Shown here in pieces: positions 43,101-54,559 of a stretch of 64,000 bases of DNA. The notes beneath the pieces are model-generated. The model worked only from the letters and a program-made list of their open reading frames with translations. It was not told the DNA's origin and did no database searches. Numbering within the stretch: the first letter of the stretch is position 1; every line of letters starts with the position of its first letter. The DNA comes from Aphrocallistes beatrix (lineage: Eukaryota; Porifera; Hexactinellida; Sceptrulophora; Aphrocallistidae), in contig OY725488.1 of assembly GCA_963281255.1 (NCBI GenBank), positions 8,715,524 to 8,779,523 of the forward strand. The letters run 5' to 3'. Position numbers and translations under genes: made by a program.

Positions 43101-46100
43101 GTCTCTCAGGAAGTGGATGGCCACAGTCCGGATCTCCAGTTTCTCGTACTTGAGGGTCATGTAGAACTCCCGCAAGACCACGCCCACCGGGTAGTGGGCC
43201 CGACAGAAGTCCTCCCCCAGCTTCAAGCAGTCGCCCCCCGCGATCTCGTCCCCCACCGGCAGGTTCAGCTGGATGTAGTGCTCGTGACTGAACACCAGCT
43301 GCAGGAAGTGGAACTTGAGTTTGGTGAGGTGGGGCAGGTCCCCTGGGGAAGGGAACTTGGACAGGTACTTGTGGATCAACATGAACACGTCCCCTCTGTC
43401 CATGTAGGAGAACGCGTCCCGGACGAACACCGCCAAGCTCTGGTTAGCGATGAGACCGATGGACTTGTCGGACTTGCTGCGGATGAGCTCGACGAGGGAG
43501 TCCAGCAAGTTGAGCAGGTGTGTCGTGAACCCCTGTCCGAACCTGTCCTTGCGGTTGGTCTTGAGGGACTTCTTGCCGATGAGGCAGTAGGCGATGGAGC
43601 GGGAGACACAGCCGAAGAGGAACCAGCTGTACTTCAGGAAGTGGCTGAAGTCCACGCCCTCCTGCTGCATGTAGTAGACCATGTACCGGATCAACTCCGC
43701 GTAGATCTCCTTCCGGTACTCCTGGTACCCCTCCGCCAGGAACTGGTACCTGACGAAGGTGGCCAGGTGGTGCAGACACCCGTGTTGGTCCAGGGTGTGC
43801 GCGTAGCCGACGAGCAGCGAGAGGAGACCGGTCCCGATCTCGTTGTTGCTGAGGGTCTGCAGCGTGAACAGCTTCAGCAGCTGGTTGAGGATGAGCGGCA
43901 GGTGTGACACCAGCCCCTCCAGCCCTATGCTGTGCATGGCCTTCACCTCCTGCTGTACCTGCATCTCGTCCACTGAGCCGTTCGTGCGCTCCACCTTCTC
44001 TAGGAAACTGAAGAAGTTGTGCAGACAGGTGTCTTGAGGGAAGATGGAGCTGACCGGTCTCAAGTGGACGCGGAACAGCGGTTTCATGTTCTCGATCCAT
44101 CTCAGATCCCCGCCCTTCCCGCCTAGCCCGTGGCTGAGGTACCCGGGCGGGAGGTTTGCGGAGATGGGGAGGGAGAAGCCGTCCTTGTTGAGGAGAGAGT
44201 CCGTGTGCGGTTTCAGGATCGGGAGCCACGCGTACCCGATGAGCATATCGGGCGCGGACTTCTTGCTGATCTTCTGAATGTTGCAGCTGATGTGGTAGAA
44301 GGTGAAGAGGAGGTGGTGCTGGGAGTGCAGGTGGATGGGGAGGTAGACCTTGGCCTCTTCCGCGAAGTCTGGGTTCATGTGGTGGTGTATGACCGAGGTG
44401 AATACCTTATCCACGAACACGTTGCCAGGGGGCCTGCCGAATATAAGCGGGAGGGGGTGAGCGGACCTCCCGTCCGAGTCAAAGAACTGAACTCGCACTG
44501 AGAGGTTCTTGGCCTTGATGGGGAGCTTGGCGCCGTCCAGCCTGAGGCTGTGCGGGTACACGTAGAGGTGGTGCACGAACTCCTGGAACGGCTGCAGCTT
44601 GGTGGGGGCCAGCTGCACCTCCGAGTGCGTCGGGAACTCCTGCACCTCTCGGATGAACGGGGCCTGGTTGTAGGTGGGCATCATGGGGATGAGCGGCACG
44701 AGTCCGCTGGTGAAGGTCCCTGGTTCCTCCGGGGTGGGGTGCGAGAGGGCGATGCAGAGAGAGCCGGGGATCACCTGGATCCTGAAACGAGGAATGTTCC
44801 GGAAGTCTTTGAGCAGCTTGATGATCTCCTCCTCGCTGATCCTCTCCTTCTCTTGTCTGAAGATCAGCGGGAAGTGGCCCTCTGTGTCCAGGTCTCCGTT
44901 CGGTTGGAAGACCGGCTTAGCAGACCAAGCGAACGGCTGCTTGTAGCTGCCCAGCCTCGGGATGACTGTCTTCAGCTGGTCCGCCAGCTTCAAGATGTTC
45001 TTCCGGCCCTCCCCTCGGATGTACGGCTCCGCACAGCTGTTCATCGCCCCCTGCAGCACCTTGTCTATCCGCACCACGAGGTAGACCTCCGGGTGCGGGT
45101 AGGAGACCGTGAAGAGGGCGCGGCGGGCCTCTGCCGGCCAGGTTTCGAATCCTGGGTTGACTGGACGCACTTGCGTGGCTGTGCCTATCAAGATTGAAGT
45201 GAATTATCAGTTCAGCCAATGAGAGAATGCCAGCAGACCTTCCAAGTCCATCGAGAACTGTCCCAGCTCATTGGCGGAGAGGAAGACGTCGAACAGTTCC
45301 CTCTCCTCTCCGTTCAGATCGAAGTGGAACTCCTCGGAGATCTTCTTGCCGTGTCTGGCGTCGTAGAGCGCCGCGGAGGTGAAGAACGGTTCGATGTGAG
45401 TGCGGGAAGTCGCCGAGCTGATGCGGAGGTCGAAGCTGAGTCTCTCAGGCGTAGCGACGAACTGGAATCCAGGCGTGGTTGCTAGGGAGAGAGATGGCAT
45501 GAATAGGAATGCACAGACACTCACGCCTACTCACCCGGAGCAGCAGCGTCCTGAAGGTAGACCAGGTCAGGAGTCTCTCTGTTCTCCTTCCCCCGGGCGA
45601 GGTTCTCGTGCAGCCAGAAGATCTTCTTTCTGTTCCTGCGTCTCTCCTTCGCGTTGTCGGCGGAGGCGTCCCCTATCTTCAGCAGCCGGTGGGTCAGGAT
45701 GCTGGTCCTCTGCTGGGAATTGGCGCCCATTTGAGCCCCGCGCTTCAAGGTGTTGGCCGTGTAGATGGAGAACCTGGAGGCGCCCCCGCCGTCCATCTCC
45801 ATTTCCGAGGAGAGGACGGAAGCTATTGCGTTGATCCACTCAATCATCTCTTCGTTCGAGTCCGCCACGAAGCAGTGGGACACCTAGCGAGCACAGATAG
45901 AAAGCTAGTCACCACATTCAAGTGCTGCCGTCAAACCTTGTTGTCCCTCGTGATGAGTTCGAACGAGTAGGCCGGCCCCTTGATCGACTTCCTGACAGAA
46001 ATGCAGTGGACCAGGGATACAAAGCTCTTCCCGCCCGCTCCAGGCACGCGGCCAGGCTTAGAGCTCTCGATCTGGAAGCCGGTCCCCTCCGAGTTCATCT

Positions 46101-46927
46101 TGAGGGTGTGCCACCGCTTCTTGGCACTCTGCAGAGTCCGACTCACTCCGATCAGCTTCCCGGTGCTGGCGATGTTCAGCTGCAAGAGGTAGCCGGACCT
46201 GGTCAGGGCGCTGTCGCGGGGAGTCACCTCGGAATCCTTCTACAGAAGAGGGGTCAGGTTAACCACAAGTCCACTCATGGACCAGACCGCTAGAGCCACC
46301 TGTTGCTGCTGCTGCTGCTCCTCTGCCTCCACGACGTCCACTTCGTAGAGCGGGGGGAGCTCTCCGACGGAGGAGACACTCTTGCGGGCACCAATCGTGA
46401 CCAGCGTGTCCGTGTCAGTGACGAGCCCCCTCCCTGTCTCCTGGGCCTGCCCCGCCTCCAGCGCCATGAAGGGCGGGGAGACTCCGCAGTAGCACTCCTC
46501 TGTCCGTCCCACGACGGCCCAGTTCTGTGAGTAGAGACGTATGCACTGTTTAGTGAATAGACTGCTGGCCTCCATCATCGCGTGCTCTACACAGTACACA
46601 CATTTAGTATAGCAGACCTGACAAGAACGGATTCCACTGCCTACCAGGCACGGTGCTGTACTCCGTCCTGAGGTCCCGCGGGTCTTCCCGGAGCAGGAGC
46701 TCCTCCTCAGGGAAGAGTAGCATCCCCCGGCACAGATCCAGTTCGATCCGTCTGCTCTGCTCTTGGTACTCGGACTCGAAGTCAGGTGGCGCCACGTGGC
46801 CCCGAGAGATAGGCTCTAGACACACGCTACGCCTCCTCACGGCCAGAGAGGCGCTCTGCCGCATCTTAGCGGCGGGCAGCGGGTTCAGGTGCTGGATGAA
46901 CCGACGTGTTCTCTGCGACTCACTCAT
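40167..46927 (-). CDS. DOCK-D family (zizimin, DOCK9/10/11-like) Rho-GTPase exchange factor
   Basis: Six exons: 46645-46927, 46300-46586, 45937-46239, 45535-45883, 45239-45481, 40167-45184. The introns are 53-60 bases, all GT-AG, and the joined frame is 2160 codons plus stop. The protein starts MSESQRTRRFIQHL and has the DOCK-D N-terminal region (DFESEY, LLFPEEEL, STVPG), a PH domain (SGYLLQLNIAS to CFVADSNEEMIEWINAI, exons 3-4), DHR1 (around HLYVYPHSLRLDG), and a C-terminal DHR2 exchange domain (YFRCKFFGKAFGG, REPGITTLAEFVDKM, FERENKISHFFFQTPF, LQGCVGATVNEGPLEYYRAFL) ending HLIFSAISGSSLH. The PH domain and this C-terminus separate DOCK-D from DOCK-A, -B and -C. Expected to activate Cdc42 and/or Rac at membranes. 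All introns lie in the first quarter. Confidence 0.93.
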
Positions 46928-47068
46928 CACTAATCCAATTATAATCATTAGGAAAAGAATGGAGACGTATATTTTGATCATAGATGTGAAATTTGTATTA
47001 CAAGGAAATTAGTATTGAAATTCCACATTTCTGATCAAAATAGTAGTCTCAAAGAAAGAATGAGATGC

Positions 47069-47252
47069 ATACCTGCCAACTGTCCCGTTTTTGCCGGGAC
47101 GTCCCGCTTTTTTCACTCTTCTATTGAGCTATTTTTCGAGTGTCCCGCTTTTACATGAAATTTCCCCATTATGTCCCGCTTTTTTGTATCATATGTATAG
47201 TATATTTCTATTGCGTCCCGCTTTTATCATGGCTCAGGTTGGCATGTATGGA
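47069..47252. repeat. Dispersed repeat rich in GTCCCGCTTTT
   Basis: Flanked by inverted ends (CATACCTGCCAAC / GTTGGCATGTATG), containing four GTCCCGC motifs. A second copy is at 61141-61336 with the same ends and order. Non-coding MITE-like element. Confidence 0.6.
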
Positions 47253-47674
47253 GATAGAGGATAATGTTACTGACTACGTAAGTAACAATGCTACAGCGCA
47301 CGAGAACTGTTTTGGTAGAAAAGAAGTCAATGTGTTCTTTGGGACATATTATTCATAGTAAATGTTAAGGTTTCTATTATTTCGGTTTTCTCTATATTGA
47401 TCAAAATTGATGTACTTGATGAAAGGGAAATTTTGAACTGAGTAAGCATACAATTATCATACAACATTCATGTGATCTAATCAACTTATGTAATATCCAA
47501 GCTAATCCTGTCTATATAATATTATCCCTAATAATGTATATGATGTATTAATCCGTAGAAGCATGGGATTAATACCTCAGATGATGATCTACTGAAGGTA
47601 TATAAATTATACAGCAAATATTTCAGTAAATAAAATAAATCATTAGCTATACACTTGAAGATACATTATTGAAA

Positions 47675-48835
47675 ATGACCAATGACGTGCGAGATCTCCT
47701 CAAATTTATCCAAATAAAAGCACTGTTTCCAGCCATAGCATTTATCGTATTACTTTCCATTATTTGGGATGTGTACTTAACGAAGAGAATCATCTATTAT
47801 GTCAAAATATACAAAGACTGTTTAAGAAAAGCTAAAACTGATCCATTTGGAATTTCCATAGAAGAGGCACGTTACTACAAAATAGAGATTATCAAACAGA
47901 CATCTTTGCTAATAATAAATGCAACGGAGTTTGTTACAATTCTGGCATACGGAATAGGAGCATGCCGTATAGATATCAATCATACTTTCGGAGGGTATTT
48001 CCTTTCGGGAATCACCACATCTCATAACTGCAGTCTTGTACTTCACCTCCAAACGTTTGATATGAAATTACTGCATGCAAACCCTCTGTTTTCCATTCTC
48101 GTGGCTATTGGACAAGTAGGCTTGATATTCTCAATAGCGTTCGGAATTTGTCTCGTGAGATACCTCCATATAGTGTACCATGAGATGAGCATCAACTACT
48201 TTAAGTTCGTCAAACGTTTTCTCATAATAACGTCTCTGATTGGAATTTTCCTTGTAATAACTGGGTCTGTTCCTCAGTTAATCCTCATTGAGAAGTTGGT
48301 TGAACCGATAATACTATTCATCTATTTTTGTATTTGGGTAAAGAGCAACATGACATTTTACAAAACGCTGCGGTGGAGAAGCATAGAATATAGGATCAGG
48401 GGTTGGAGTGACTGGACTGTGAGAAGATCTGTAATTAATTACCGACAGTTCATGATTTTCATGAGTTGCATGGGTATCGTCACGGCCTGCTTTCTGCTAG
48501 CTGACTTAATCACACAATACTTTTTCTTAATCTCAGCAGCTATTTACGACGGTCCCTGTCTTTTTAATCGGTTTTATGGGACTGCCTTTTACAAGCCTCT
48601 TCTAACCACACAGCAACAGATTAGTGCCATTAAACTCACCAACGAGATTCTCTCATACATTGCAACATTCCTAATATTCACAGCATCAGTCTTGCTGGGT
48701 TTGGAGTATATCCTGGCAAGTTTCTTATTTTTCGGAAGTATCTTTTGGAGTAAACTGAAGACTCGTTTCTACAAAGTTCGCACTAGGTTTACTCCTAACC
48801 TTGACGAGCCACTCATCTTCCATCCAGAAGATTGA
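47675..48835 (+). CDS. Orphan multi-pass membrane protein
   Basis: 386 residues from the ATG at 47675, single exon. I count six to seven hydrophobic segments: ALFPAIAFIVLLSIIW, TSLLIINATEFVTILAYG, FSILVAIGQVGLIFSIAFG, FLIITSLIGIFLVITG, LVEPIILFIYFCIWV, FMIFMSCMGIVTACFLLAD, LSYIATFLIFTASVLLG. N-glycosylation sites occur (NATE, NHTF, NCSL). The soluble tail is basic then acidic. The layout recalls a 7TM protein, but I see no DRY, NPxxY or other GPCR-class signature. Family unknown. It is the only plus-strand gene in the right half of the window. Confidence 0.6.
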   Translation: MTNDVRDLLKFIQIKALFPAIAFIVLLSIIWDVYLTKRIIYYVKIYKDCLRKAKTDPFGISIEEARYYKIEIIKQTSLLIINATEFVTILAYGIGACRIDINHTFGGYFLSGITTSHNCSLVLHLQTFDMKLLHANPLFSILVAIGQVGLIFSIAFGICLVRYLHIVYHEMSINYFKFVKRFLIITSLIGIFLVITGSVPQLILIEKLVEPIILFIYFCIWVKSNMTFYKTLRWRSIEYRIRGWSDWTVRRSVINYRQFMIFMSCMGIVTACFLLADLITQYFFLISAAIYDGPCLFNRFYGTAFYKPLLTTQQQISAIKLTNEILSYIATFLIFTASVLLGLEYILASFLFFGSIFWSKLKTRFYKVRTRFTPNLDEPLIFHPED

Positions 48836-49449
48836 ACCGATGAGGACTTTAACATACGATGTAAGAAACAATGTTTGTATTGAGCATAATTATGTTATAA
48901 TGCTATGATGTTTGTTTGTGTAAACATATCTAAGCAAATTTATATTACACTTCTATTACTTTAAAGATTTGATGTCAACATATTTCTAATGTTTATAATC
49001 TTCCTAGAGAGGGTTCTAAAGAAGTTTTGTTTCCCGTTAGAATTACCCGTTAGAATACCAAATTCTCTTTCCAACTATCAAATCACTCGCGCGACTACAC
49101 TAATCAAAACCGTTATATCCTCAGAAAATAAATTATCAAAAGCTAAAATTCATAAAAGTATACTATAATATGGCTAATAGCTTCCTATCACCAATGTAGT
49201 CACAATAGAATGCTATTACACAGCAATGTGAGACAACTCCTAATACTTCGGAAACAGAAAAACAATCTTAATCTCCCTTTGCGATTATCCAAATGCAACT
49301 CCAGAAAATTAAAAAAATGATACAATCAAATCAATAAATCAAACACATACAAACTATCGAATTCTAAAGCAACCATAGCGGAAATGATTTCACATACAAA
49401 ACTCACCTAAATCAGCATAAGAGTAGAGCCAATACAAAATAGAACTAAG
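48836..49449. other. Intergenic, no gene
   Basis: AT-rich, with the 3' UTRs of two convergent genes. No repeats or coding signal recognised. Confidence 0.4.
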
Positions 49450-51181
49450 TTAGAACTCGTCATGATCCCGCAGCATCCTCCCGAATCCAGTGACCGCACT
49501 GCCTAGGATCTGGTGGTCGTGGTTCTGTACCTCCTCGAACGACAGCTTCCCGTCTTTGTTCTCGTCCGTCTCCCCCAGGATGTGATCCACCTCTTCAGCA
49601 TGGAAGCGGTCATCTTGCATGGACAACCATCCCCACACCTCGTTCCTGTTCAGACGTCCGTCCTTGTCCTTGTCCAGAGGTCCAGTGAAGATGCCTTCCC
49701 CGCCTTCATCAGGATTAGGCGGACGCACAGTCTATGCAATGATATTGTACTGTAACTGTGCTAACTCGCATTATTAATATACAGGCGCGGCTAGCGAACA
49801 CTTTGGGTTTGGAGAGTCGCCCTGCGGGCGCCTGGGAATGTCAACAAATTCAGAAGTCTCTACGGGCGCCAAACATTATTTCCACAAATCCTTTTCAAAT
49901 TTGCTTATTTTATTAACATATTGTAAACACTAAAAAATGGAGTTACTCAATCTAACTTATTTCGGGAGTTTTTTTACTTTTATATAGTAAATATTGTAAA
50001 CAAAATTTGACGAATAATATCTCATATGGATCGGAAAATATGATATTCAAAATCTACACCCCTGAAAACCCCATGTTAACCGTTGAAAGCAAGTTTCTAG
50101 CATATTTTTGAGATTTGTTTACTTTATGTATCTAATGTAAACAAAAGTATCAAATAATGTATCATATCGATCTGGAAATAGGATTTTCGAAATCTACACC
50201 CCTAAAAAACCCATGTCACCCCTTGGAAGTAAGTTTCTAGCATAATTTTCAAAATCCGTCAAATGGTGTGAAAATTATTATATAATAATTATATAACAAG
50301 CACGCTTGGCTGGCTTGCGCTGCGCGGTTTGCAGACATTGGGTGTCCGCAGAGTCTCCCTGCTGGTGCTTGGGGATATCAAAGAAACGGTTGATTGCTTC
50401 CAAATTCTTTATTATTAGTCAGAATTTGTACAATATTGTAGGGCTGAGTAGAATAATATATTTATGTCGCACTATTATGGGTCTCTAGTCTAACCAGTAC
50501 TACTCCAACAAAAATGTCCGACTCTATTAATATTAAACGTACCTCATCGAACATGCCATGGTGTCCCATTCCGTTATACTCCTCCGACTCTATGAAGCCA
50601 TCTCCATTCGAATCATAATCCTCCATGGTCTCTTCAACCAGTACATCCTTCATCTCATCGAAAGCTTCTGGGTGGAGGAAATACTTGAGCTCGCTCTTTG
50701 AGAGAAGTCCATCATTATTCTCATCAGCTTTTCTATCATAACATAGTTACTACCCAGCATTCAATTCGAACAACAGAGTTACCTACCTGAACTTCTTGAT
50801 ACTGCGTTTCATCCAAAATTCTGAATCCTCTTTAGAGAATTTACCATTTTCGATAGATTTCACTTCTTCCCCAGTCACGTTCTTATCGAAGTGATTAAAC
50901 ATGCATTCTTCAACAGAAACGAGCTTATCTCCATCGTGGTCAAGGCTGAGGAATTCATGCTCTACGTCATCACTCAGGTGCAGCCTGTCCATCTCCCCCG
51001 CCACAGCAATCATCTCTTCTCTGTCCAGGAAGTTATCCTTATTCGCGTCTATTTTCTCAAACACCATCTCCAACTGCTTGATGTGAGCGCGCAGATGTTC
51101 TTCCATCGCTCTGTGAGCACAACTCACTGACGCACAACACACACTCAGCAAGAGGCATGCTAGGACGGTGTGGGAACCCAT
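49450..51181 (-). CDS. Calumenin/reticulocalbin-type ER EF-hand protein (CREC family)
   Basis: Three exons: 50787-51181, 50543-50732, 49450-49731. Introns are 54 and 811 bases with GT-AG ends, and the joined frame gives 288 residues. A signal peptide (MGSHTVLACLLLSVCCASVSC) is followed by six EF-hands with loops beginning DANKDNF, DHDGDKL, DENNDGL, DSNGDGF, DKDKDGR and DENKDGK. The C-terminal HDEF is an ER-retention signal as in calumenin. CREC proteins are low-affinity calcium binders of the secretory pathway. An NVT site in the second EF region could be glycosylated. Intron 2 is filled with dispersed repeats (49783-50372). Confidence 0.92.
49783..50372. repeat. Repeats filling intron 2 of the calumenin-like gene
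   Basis: Two GC-rich hairpin repeats at the ends (49783-49831 and 50296-50372) enclose tandem variants of a segment with GAAATCTACACCCCTAAAA (near 50030, 50190), also found at 8545-8590 and 9890-9960. The flanking gene is intact, so the insertion is confined to the intron. Confidence 0.6.
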
Positions 51182-51543
51182 TTGCTAGCCCAACAGGATT
51201 AATAATAGAACAATATTGAATTATATTCAGAAGAGAAAGACAATGAACATATAAATTAATTGAATATCTCGATATTGATTGACATTTGCTGGGTTTCTAT
51301 TTCTTTCATGCAATTCAGTGCTCAAATTTATTTCTTGTCTTGGTAGCATTTCTTCACAAAAACAACTGAATAGTTAAATTATATAGACAGGTGGCAATCC
51401 GTGGCATTAAACTTTTTTGTGACTGTATAATATTTATTTTTTAGATTTCAAATGTCATCATGCTTGTATTAGCAGAGTAGAATGGTATTCATATTCAATC
51501 AACTTCGTATAACGAACTTTATATAATTTAAATTAATTTTCAG
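51182..51543. other. Intergenic, no gene
   Basis: AT-rich 5' flank of the calumenin-like gene and 3' flank of the WW gene. Nothing further recognised. Confidence 0.35.
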
Positions 51544-52665
51544 TCAATTTTGCAAGAATCTATCCATCAGTTCTTCGAACGCCGCTTCCATCAACTCCAA
51601 GTAGACAGGTCTCAGCTCGTACTTGGCCAGCTGCTGTTCCATTCCTCCCTCCCTTATCTTCCCCTCCGCCTGCTCTACAGCTGACTCCACCTTAGCTACA
51701 AGCCTGTTCAGCTGTGATTTAATCAGCTGGGTGTATTCTTGTAACAGTTTCAGTTCCAAGCACATCTCTAGTGAAGTTTTAGGCGTTAAGTGGTCGGGTA
51801 ACAAGTGCACAGATTGAATTTTCTCAACAGAAACAGACTCCTCAACTGGAGGAGGCATAGTTGGTCTGTCTGGGCGGCCTAACGCTCTGTAGAAAGCTAC
51901 CACCAGCTTGTGCTGGTGGGAGTAGAGGGAGTGTGCTTCGAGGTACATGTCGTGTAGTGCATGTGCTAATTCTGTGGTTCTTGTCGCTTGATTCTTCACG
52001 CCAGTCAACTCATCTACGCTGTCCACTATCAGTGACTGCAGATACTCCAGAGAGGACTCTATGCGTTCAATCTTTCTGCTCTCTCGTTCCAACTCGTCGT
52101 TAAGCGCAAACACCTTCCCATCCGACCCCTTGGCACCCAACAGGTCCAATATCTCAGTCCTCAGTTCCTGGCTCCTGTCCCTGTGAGACCTGACCCCAGA
52201 GAGGAGCGAGAGGAACCTCTCTCTCAGCCTCTCCAGCAGCCGCCGCACCCGGCGCTCCCGGGGCCCGGACCAAGAGCTGGTCTGGGAGTCGTGGTGCACC
52301 CAGTAGCCCCGGCCCTGTCCGTCCTGCAGGAAGTCCCACCCGGCCGGCGGGTCGGACCAGGAGTGCTCCGAGAGGAGAGAGGGGGGCAGAGAACGGGGGT
52401 CTGTCCAGGTGGTGGTCATTGTCCAGTGGTTCTCAAAGTAGCTCATTCCTGTGAGCTGGTCTGTGCGCTTGGACCACCCGGGAGGGAGCAAGGTGTCCGT
52501 GCCCTGCTCTCCTCCAGGGGTAGCTGGGGGCGGGCAGGGGACAGGGAAGGAAGGGGAGGGGATGTCGAATGGGTCAGATGTGTGGCGCTTTGGGTTGAAC
52601 TTGGGGAGCGGTGGTAAGGAGGTGGTGGGGAGATCAGGTGGAGGCGACTCGCACTCTGACTTCAT
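51544..52665 (-). CDS. Tandem WW-domain protein with helical C-terminus
   Basis: 373 residues, single exon. A Pro-rich N-terminus (residues 1-55) precedes WW1 (LPPGWSKRTDQLTGMSYF...TTWTDPR, about 58-92) and WW2 (PPAGWDFLQDGQGRGYWV...TSSWSGPRE, about 107-140). WW domains bind proline-rich ligands such as PPxY. The rest is largely helical with coiled-coil character (ELERESRKIERIESSLEYLQ; VAKVESAVEQAEGKI). The WW pair resembles KIBRA/WWC and BAG3/YAP-type proteins, but no C2 or clear BAG domain is seen. The family assignment stays open. Confidence 0.75.
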   Translation of the reverse strand: MKSECESPPPDLPTTSLPPLPKFNPKRHTSDPFDIPSPSFPVPCPPPATPGGEQGTDTLLPPGWSKRTDQLTGMSYFENHWTMTTTWTDPRSLPPSLLSEHSWSDPPAGWDFLQDGQGRGYWVHHDSQTSSWSGPRERRVRRLLERLRERFLSLLSGVRSHRDRSQELRTEILDLLGAKGSDGKVFALNDELERESRKIERIESSLEYLQSLIVDSVDELTGVKNQATRTTELAHALHDMYLEAHSLYSHQHKLVVAFYRALGRPDRPTMPPPVEESVSVEKIQSVHLLPDHLTPKTSLEMCLELKLLQEYTQLIKSQLNRLVAKVESAVEQAEGKIREGGMEQQLAKYELRPVYLELMEAAFEELMDRFLQN

Positions 52666-52875
52666 TACAAGTGGCTATATTGTTTTAAATATTCCAAAAC
52701 ATATGTCTAGTACGAGTATTGTATTCATAGACTGGCGTAAACTTCCATGGATAATTGCAATGAGATTGGGAGTGCGGAATCGAAACGCATAATTTCGTAA
52801 AGGCTGAACTGTAATAATAAAATAAATAGATATATCTATAAGAAGTAAGTGAGCATGACGGGAAACAGAAATGAG

Positions 52876-54351
52876 TTAAATGTGCAGCTTTACAGAAGAG
52901 TGTAACCAATGAGAGAGTGAAAGAATGACATTAATAATTAGCCGTTCAGCTTTAAAGCGGGACATGAGGAGAGTTGGGTTGAAATAGTCGCGAAGTTCTT
53001 CGGAATGTGTTTTCAGAATTTGCATCCAAACTGTTTGGGAGGAGGAATGGATGAATTCTATTAACTTTAAAAACGAATATATGGCAAGAATGGCAGTTGA
53101 ATTAAGTGAATATTGCTCGTCACTTAACATCGAAATAAACGAATGGAGGAGAGCGGAGAAAGTGAAGAAAAATGCCTGAGAATTTGACTCGATTAAGCAG
53201 GCGATAACATGCGGCGTGATGGAACGGAACTTGTTCAGAATCCAAGAAGATTGAACAGAGATTTCATACAAATGTGTCAATACAATGAACGATTCTCTGA
53301 AATATTCCGTTCTAAGCTGGTCGAACTCGACGAGAGCTTGCTTGCTCAACCCTTCAGGCCTCCAAGGCTCAGTCAATGCTATTTGTATCAAAGAGGTGAC
53401 GATTGAAATGTGAGTATTCAGCGCCTTCACTCTCACCTCGATGCTACCCGGATAGCTCAGGCTGTTCTTAATGCCAGTCATCAGCAGGATGGCAAACTCC
53501 AACTCATCAGCTCGGTTGTTTGTGCTGCAGAGTGTATCCTGAGGTGTCAAGTATAACCGCAGCTCCACTAGGAACTTGGATATTATCCCGGAATGTTTCC
53601 AGAAGAGGTTGTATATGTGTGTGTACTGGTGAGCCGCGTAGATCAGCTCTCTGCAAATAGAGAATTTGTCTGTCAATTTCTGGGCCTTAGCCAGTTCTTG
53701 CTTAATCTCTTCGAAAAGCGATTCTATTGAAGTTTGCGGTAGAGACAAGCTCCGTTCTTCAGAGTCAGACACTGCGCAAGATGAGAGTGAATATACTCTG
53801 ACAAACAGAAATGCGTAGTGCAAATAATCCAATAGTCTCGAGTCAGCCCGAAGCGTGAAAATATCGATCTTAACCTTGGCTTTTTCGTATAACTCAGCAC
53901 TAAATGCAGGGCTGTGTGGGAACTTAAGTGGAATTGATCGCTTCGAACTTGTAGGCGAATCCGTATCGCTATTATTCGCAGAGGAAGGAGATCTCGACTG
54001 CGGAGAGTATTTGGCTGTGCTTAAAAGATTCAATAGAGAAGTGTGCTTTTTCTTACTAATATTTATTTCAAAAATAACTTCTATATGTGTGGAGGTATCT
54101 TGGTATTTCTTTTCTAAAAATAGCGGACGCTCTCTACTCAAATTGACACTAACTAAATTTTTCAAATTCAGATGTTTCAAGATAGACTTGGGAGGAAGCG
54201 TGCTGTTCGTTATGATCAACTCTCTGCTGGTTAGGATGACGTAGCCGTTGGTGGGTTTGTCTCTGGGAGAGAGAAGTAGCATGCACATCTCTGAGGCGAG
54301 TAGAGAGTTCTGTTGCTCTGGAGAAAGCTCACGGTTGAGAAACCCTTCCAT
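52876..54351 (-). CDS. C12orf56-like protein
   Basis: 491 residues from MEGFLNRELSPEQQ. The frame is open further upstream, but the ATG at 54351 sits two bases after an AG and fits the family start better. Resembles vertebrate C12orf56 in two blocks: an N-terminal PH-like stretch (YVILTSRELIITN, PPKSILKHLNLKNLVSVNL) and a C-terminal helical part (LIYAAHQYTHIYNLFWKHSG, NNRADELEFAILL). A Ser-rich linker (residues ~140-165) separates them. Function of the family is unknown. Single exon. Confidence 0.7.
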   Translation of the reverse strand: MEGFLNRELSPEQQNSLLASEMCMLLLSPRDKPTNGYVILTSRELIITNSTLPPKSILKHLNLKNLVSVNLSRERPLFLEKKYQDTSTHIEVIFEINISKKKHTSLLNLLSTAKYSPQSRSPSSANNSDTDSPTSSKRSIPLKFPHSPAFSAELYEKAKVKIDIFTLRADSRLLDYLHYAFLFVRVYSLSSCAVSDSEERSLSLPQTSIESLFEEIKQELAKAQKLTDKFSICRELIYAAHQYTHIYNLFWKHSGIISKFLVELRLYLTPQDTLCSTNNRADELEFAILLMTGIKNSLSYPGSIEVRVKALNTHISIVTSLIQIALTEPWRPEGLSKQALVEFDQLRTEYFRESFIVLTHLYEISVQSSWILNKFRSITPHVIACLIESNSQAFFFTFSALLHSFISMLSDEQYSLNSTAILAIYSFLKLIEFIHSSSQTVWMQILKTHSEELRDYFNPTLLMSRFKAERLIINVILSLSHWLHSSVKLHI

Positions 54352-54421
54352 ACCTAGCACTAGATCCAACAAATGGAAATACGAAGAGATAATTAAAATA
54401 ACTCCATACGCAATTGCTATA

Positions 54422-54559
54422 TACAGTAGACATCGGTATTTTTGACACCCCATTTGCATGGAAAAATGTCAAAAATGTCTACTGTTCCTGAAACTCAGAT
54501 TTTTGCACCAAAAACAGTAAAAAAAAGTCGATAGTAAAAAAACCCCGATGTCGACTGTA
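54422..54559. mobile_element. Small pogo-like MITE upstream of the C12orf56-like gene
   Basis: Bounded by TACAGTAGACATCGG and its inverse CCGATGTCGACTGTA, with TA at both ends and a central GACATTTTT/AAAAATGTC inverted pair. About 138 bases, non-coding. Confidence 0.6.

Noticed and set aside
42894-43907. 337-residue plus-strand open frame (and several others of 100-260 residues at 40-46 kb)
   Set aside because: These are antisense shadows of the GC-rich DOCK-D exon; they have skewed, repetitive Val/Glu/Gln composition and no homology.
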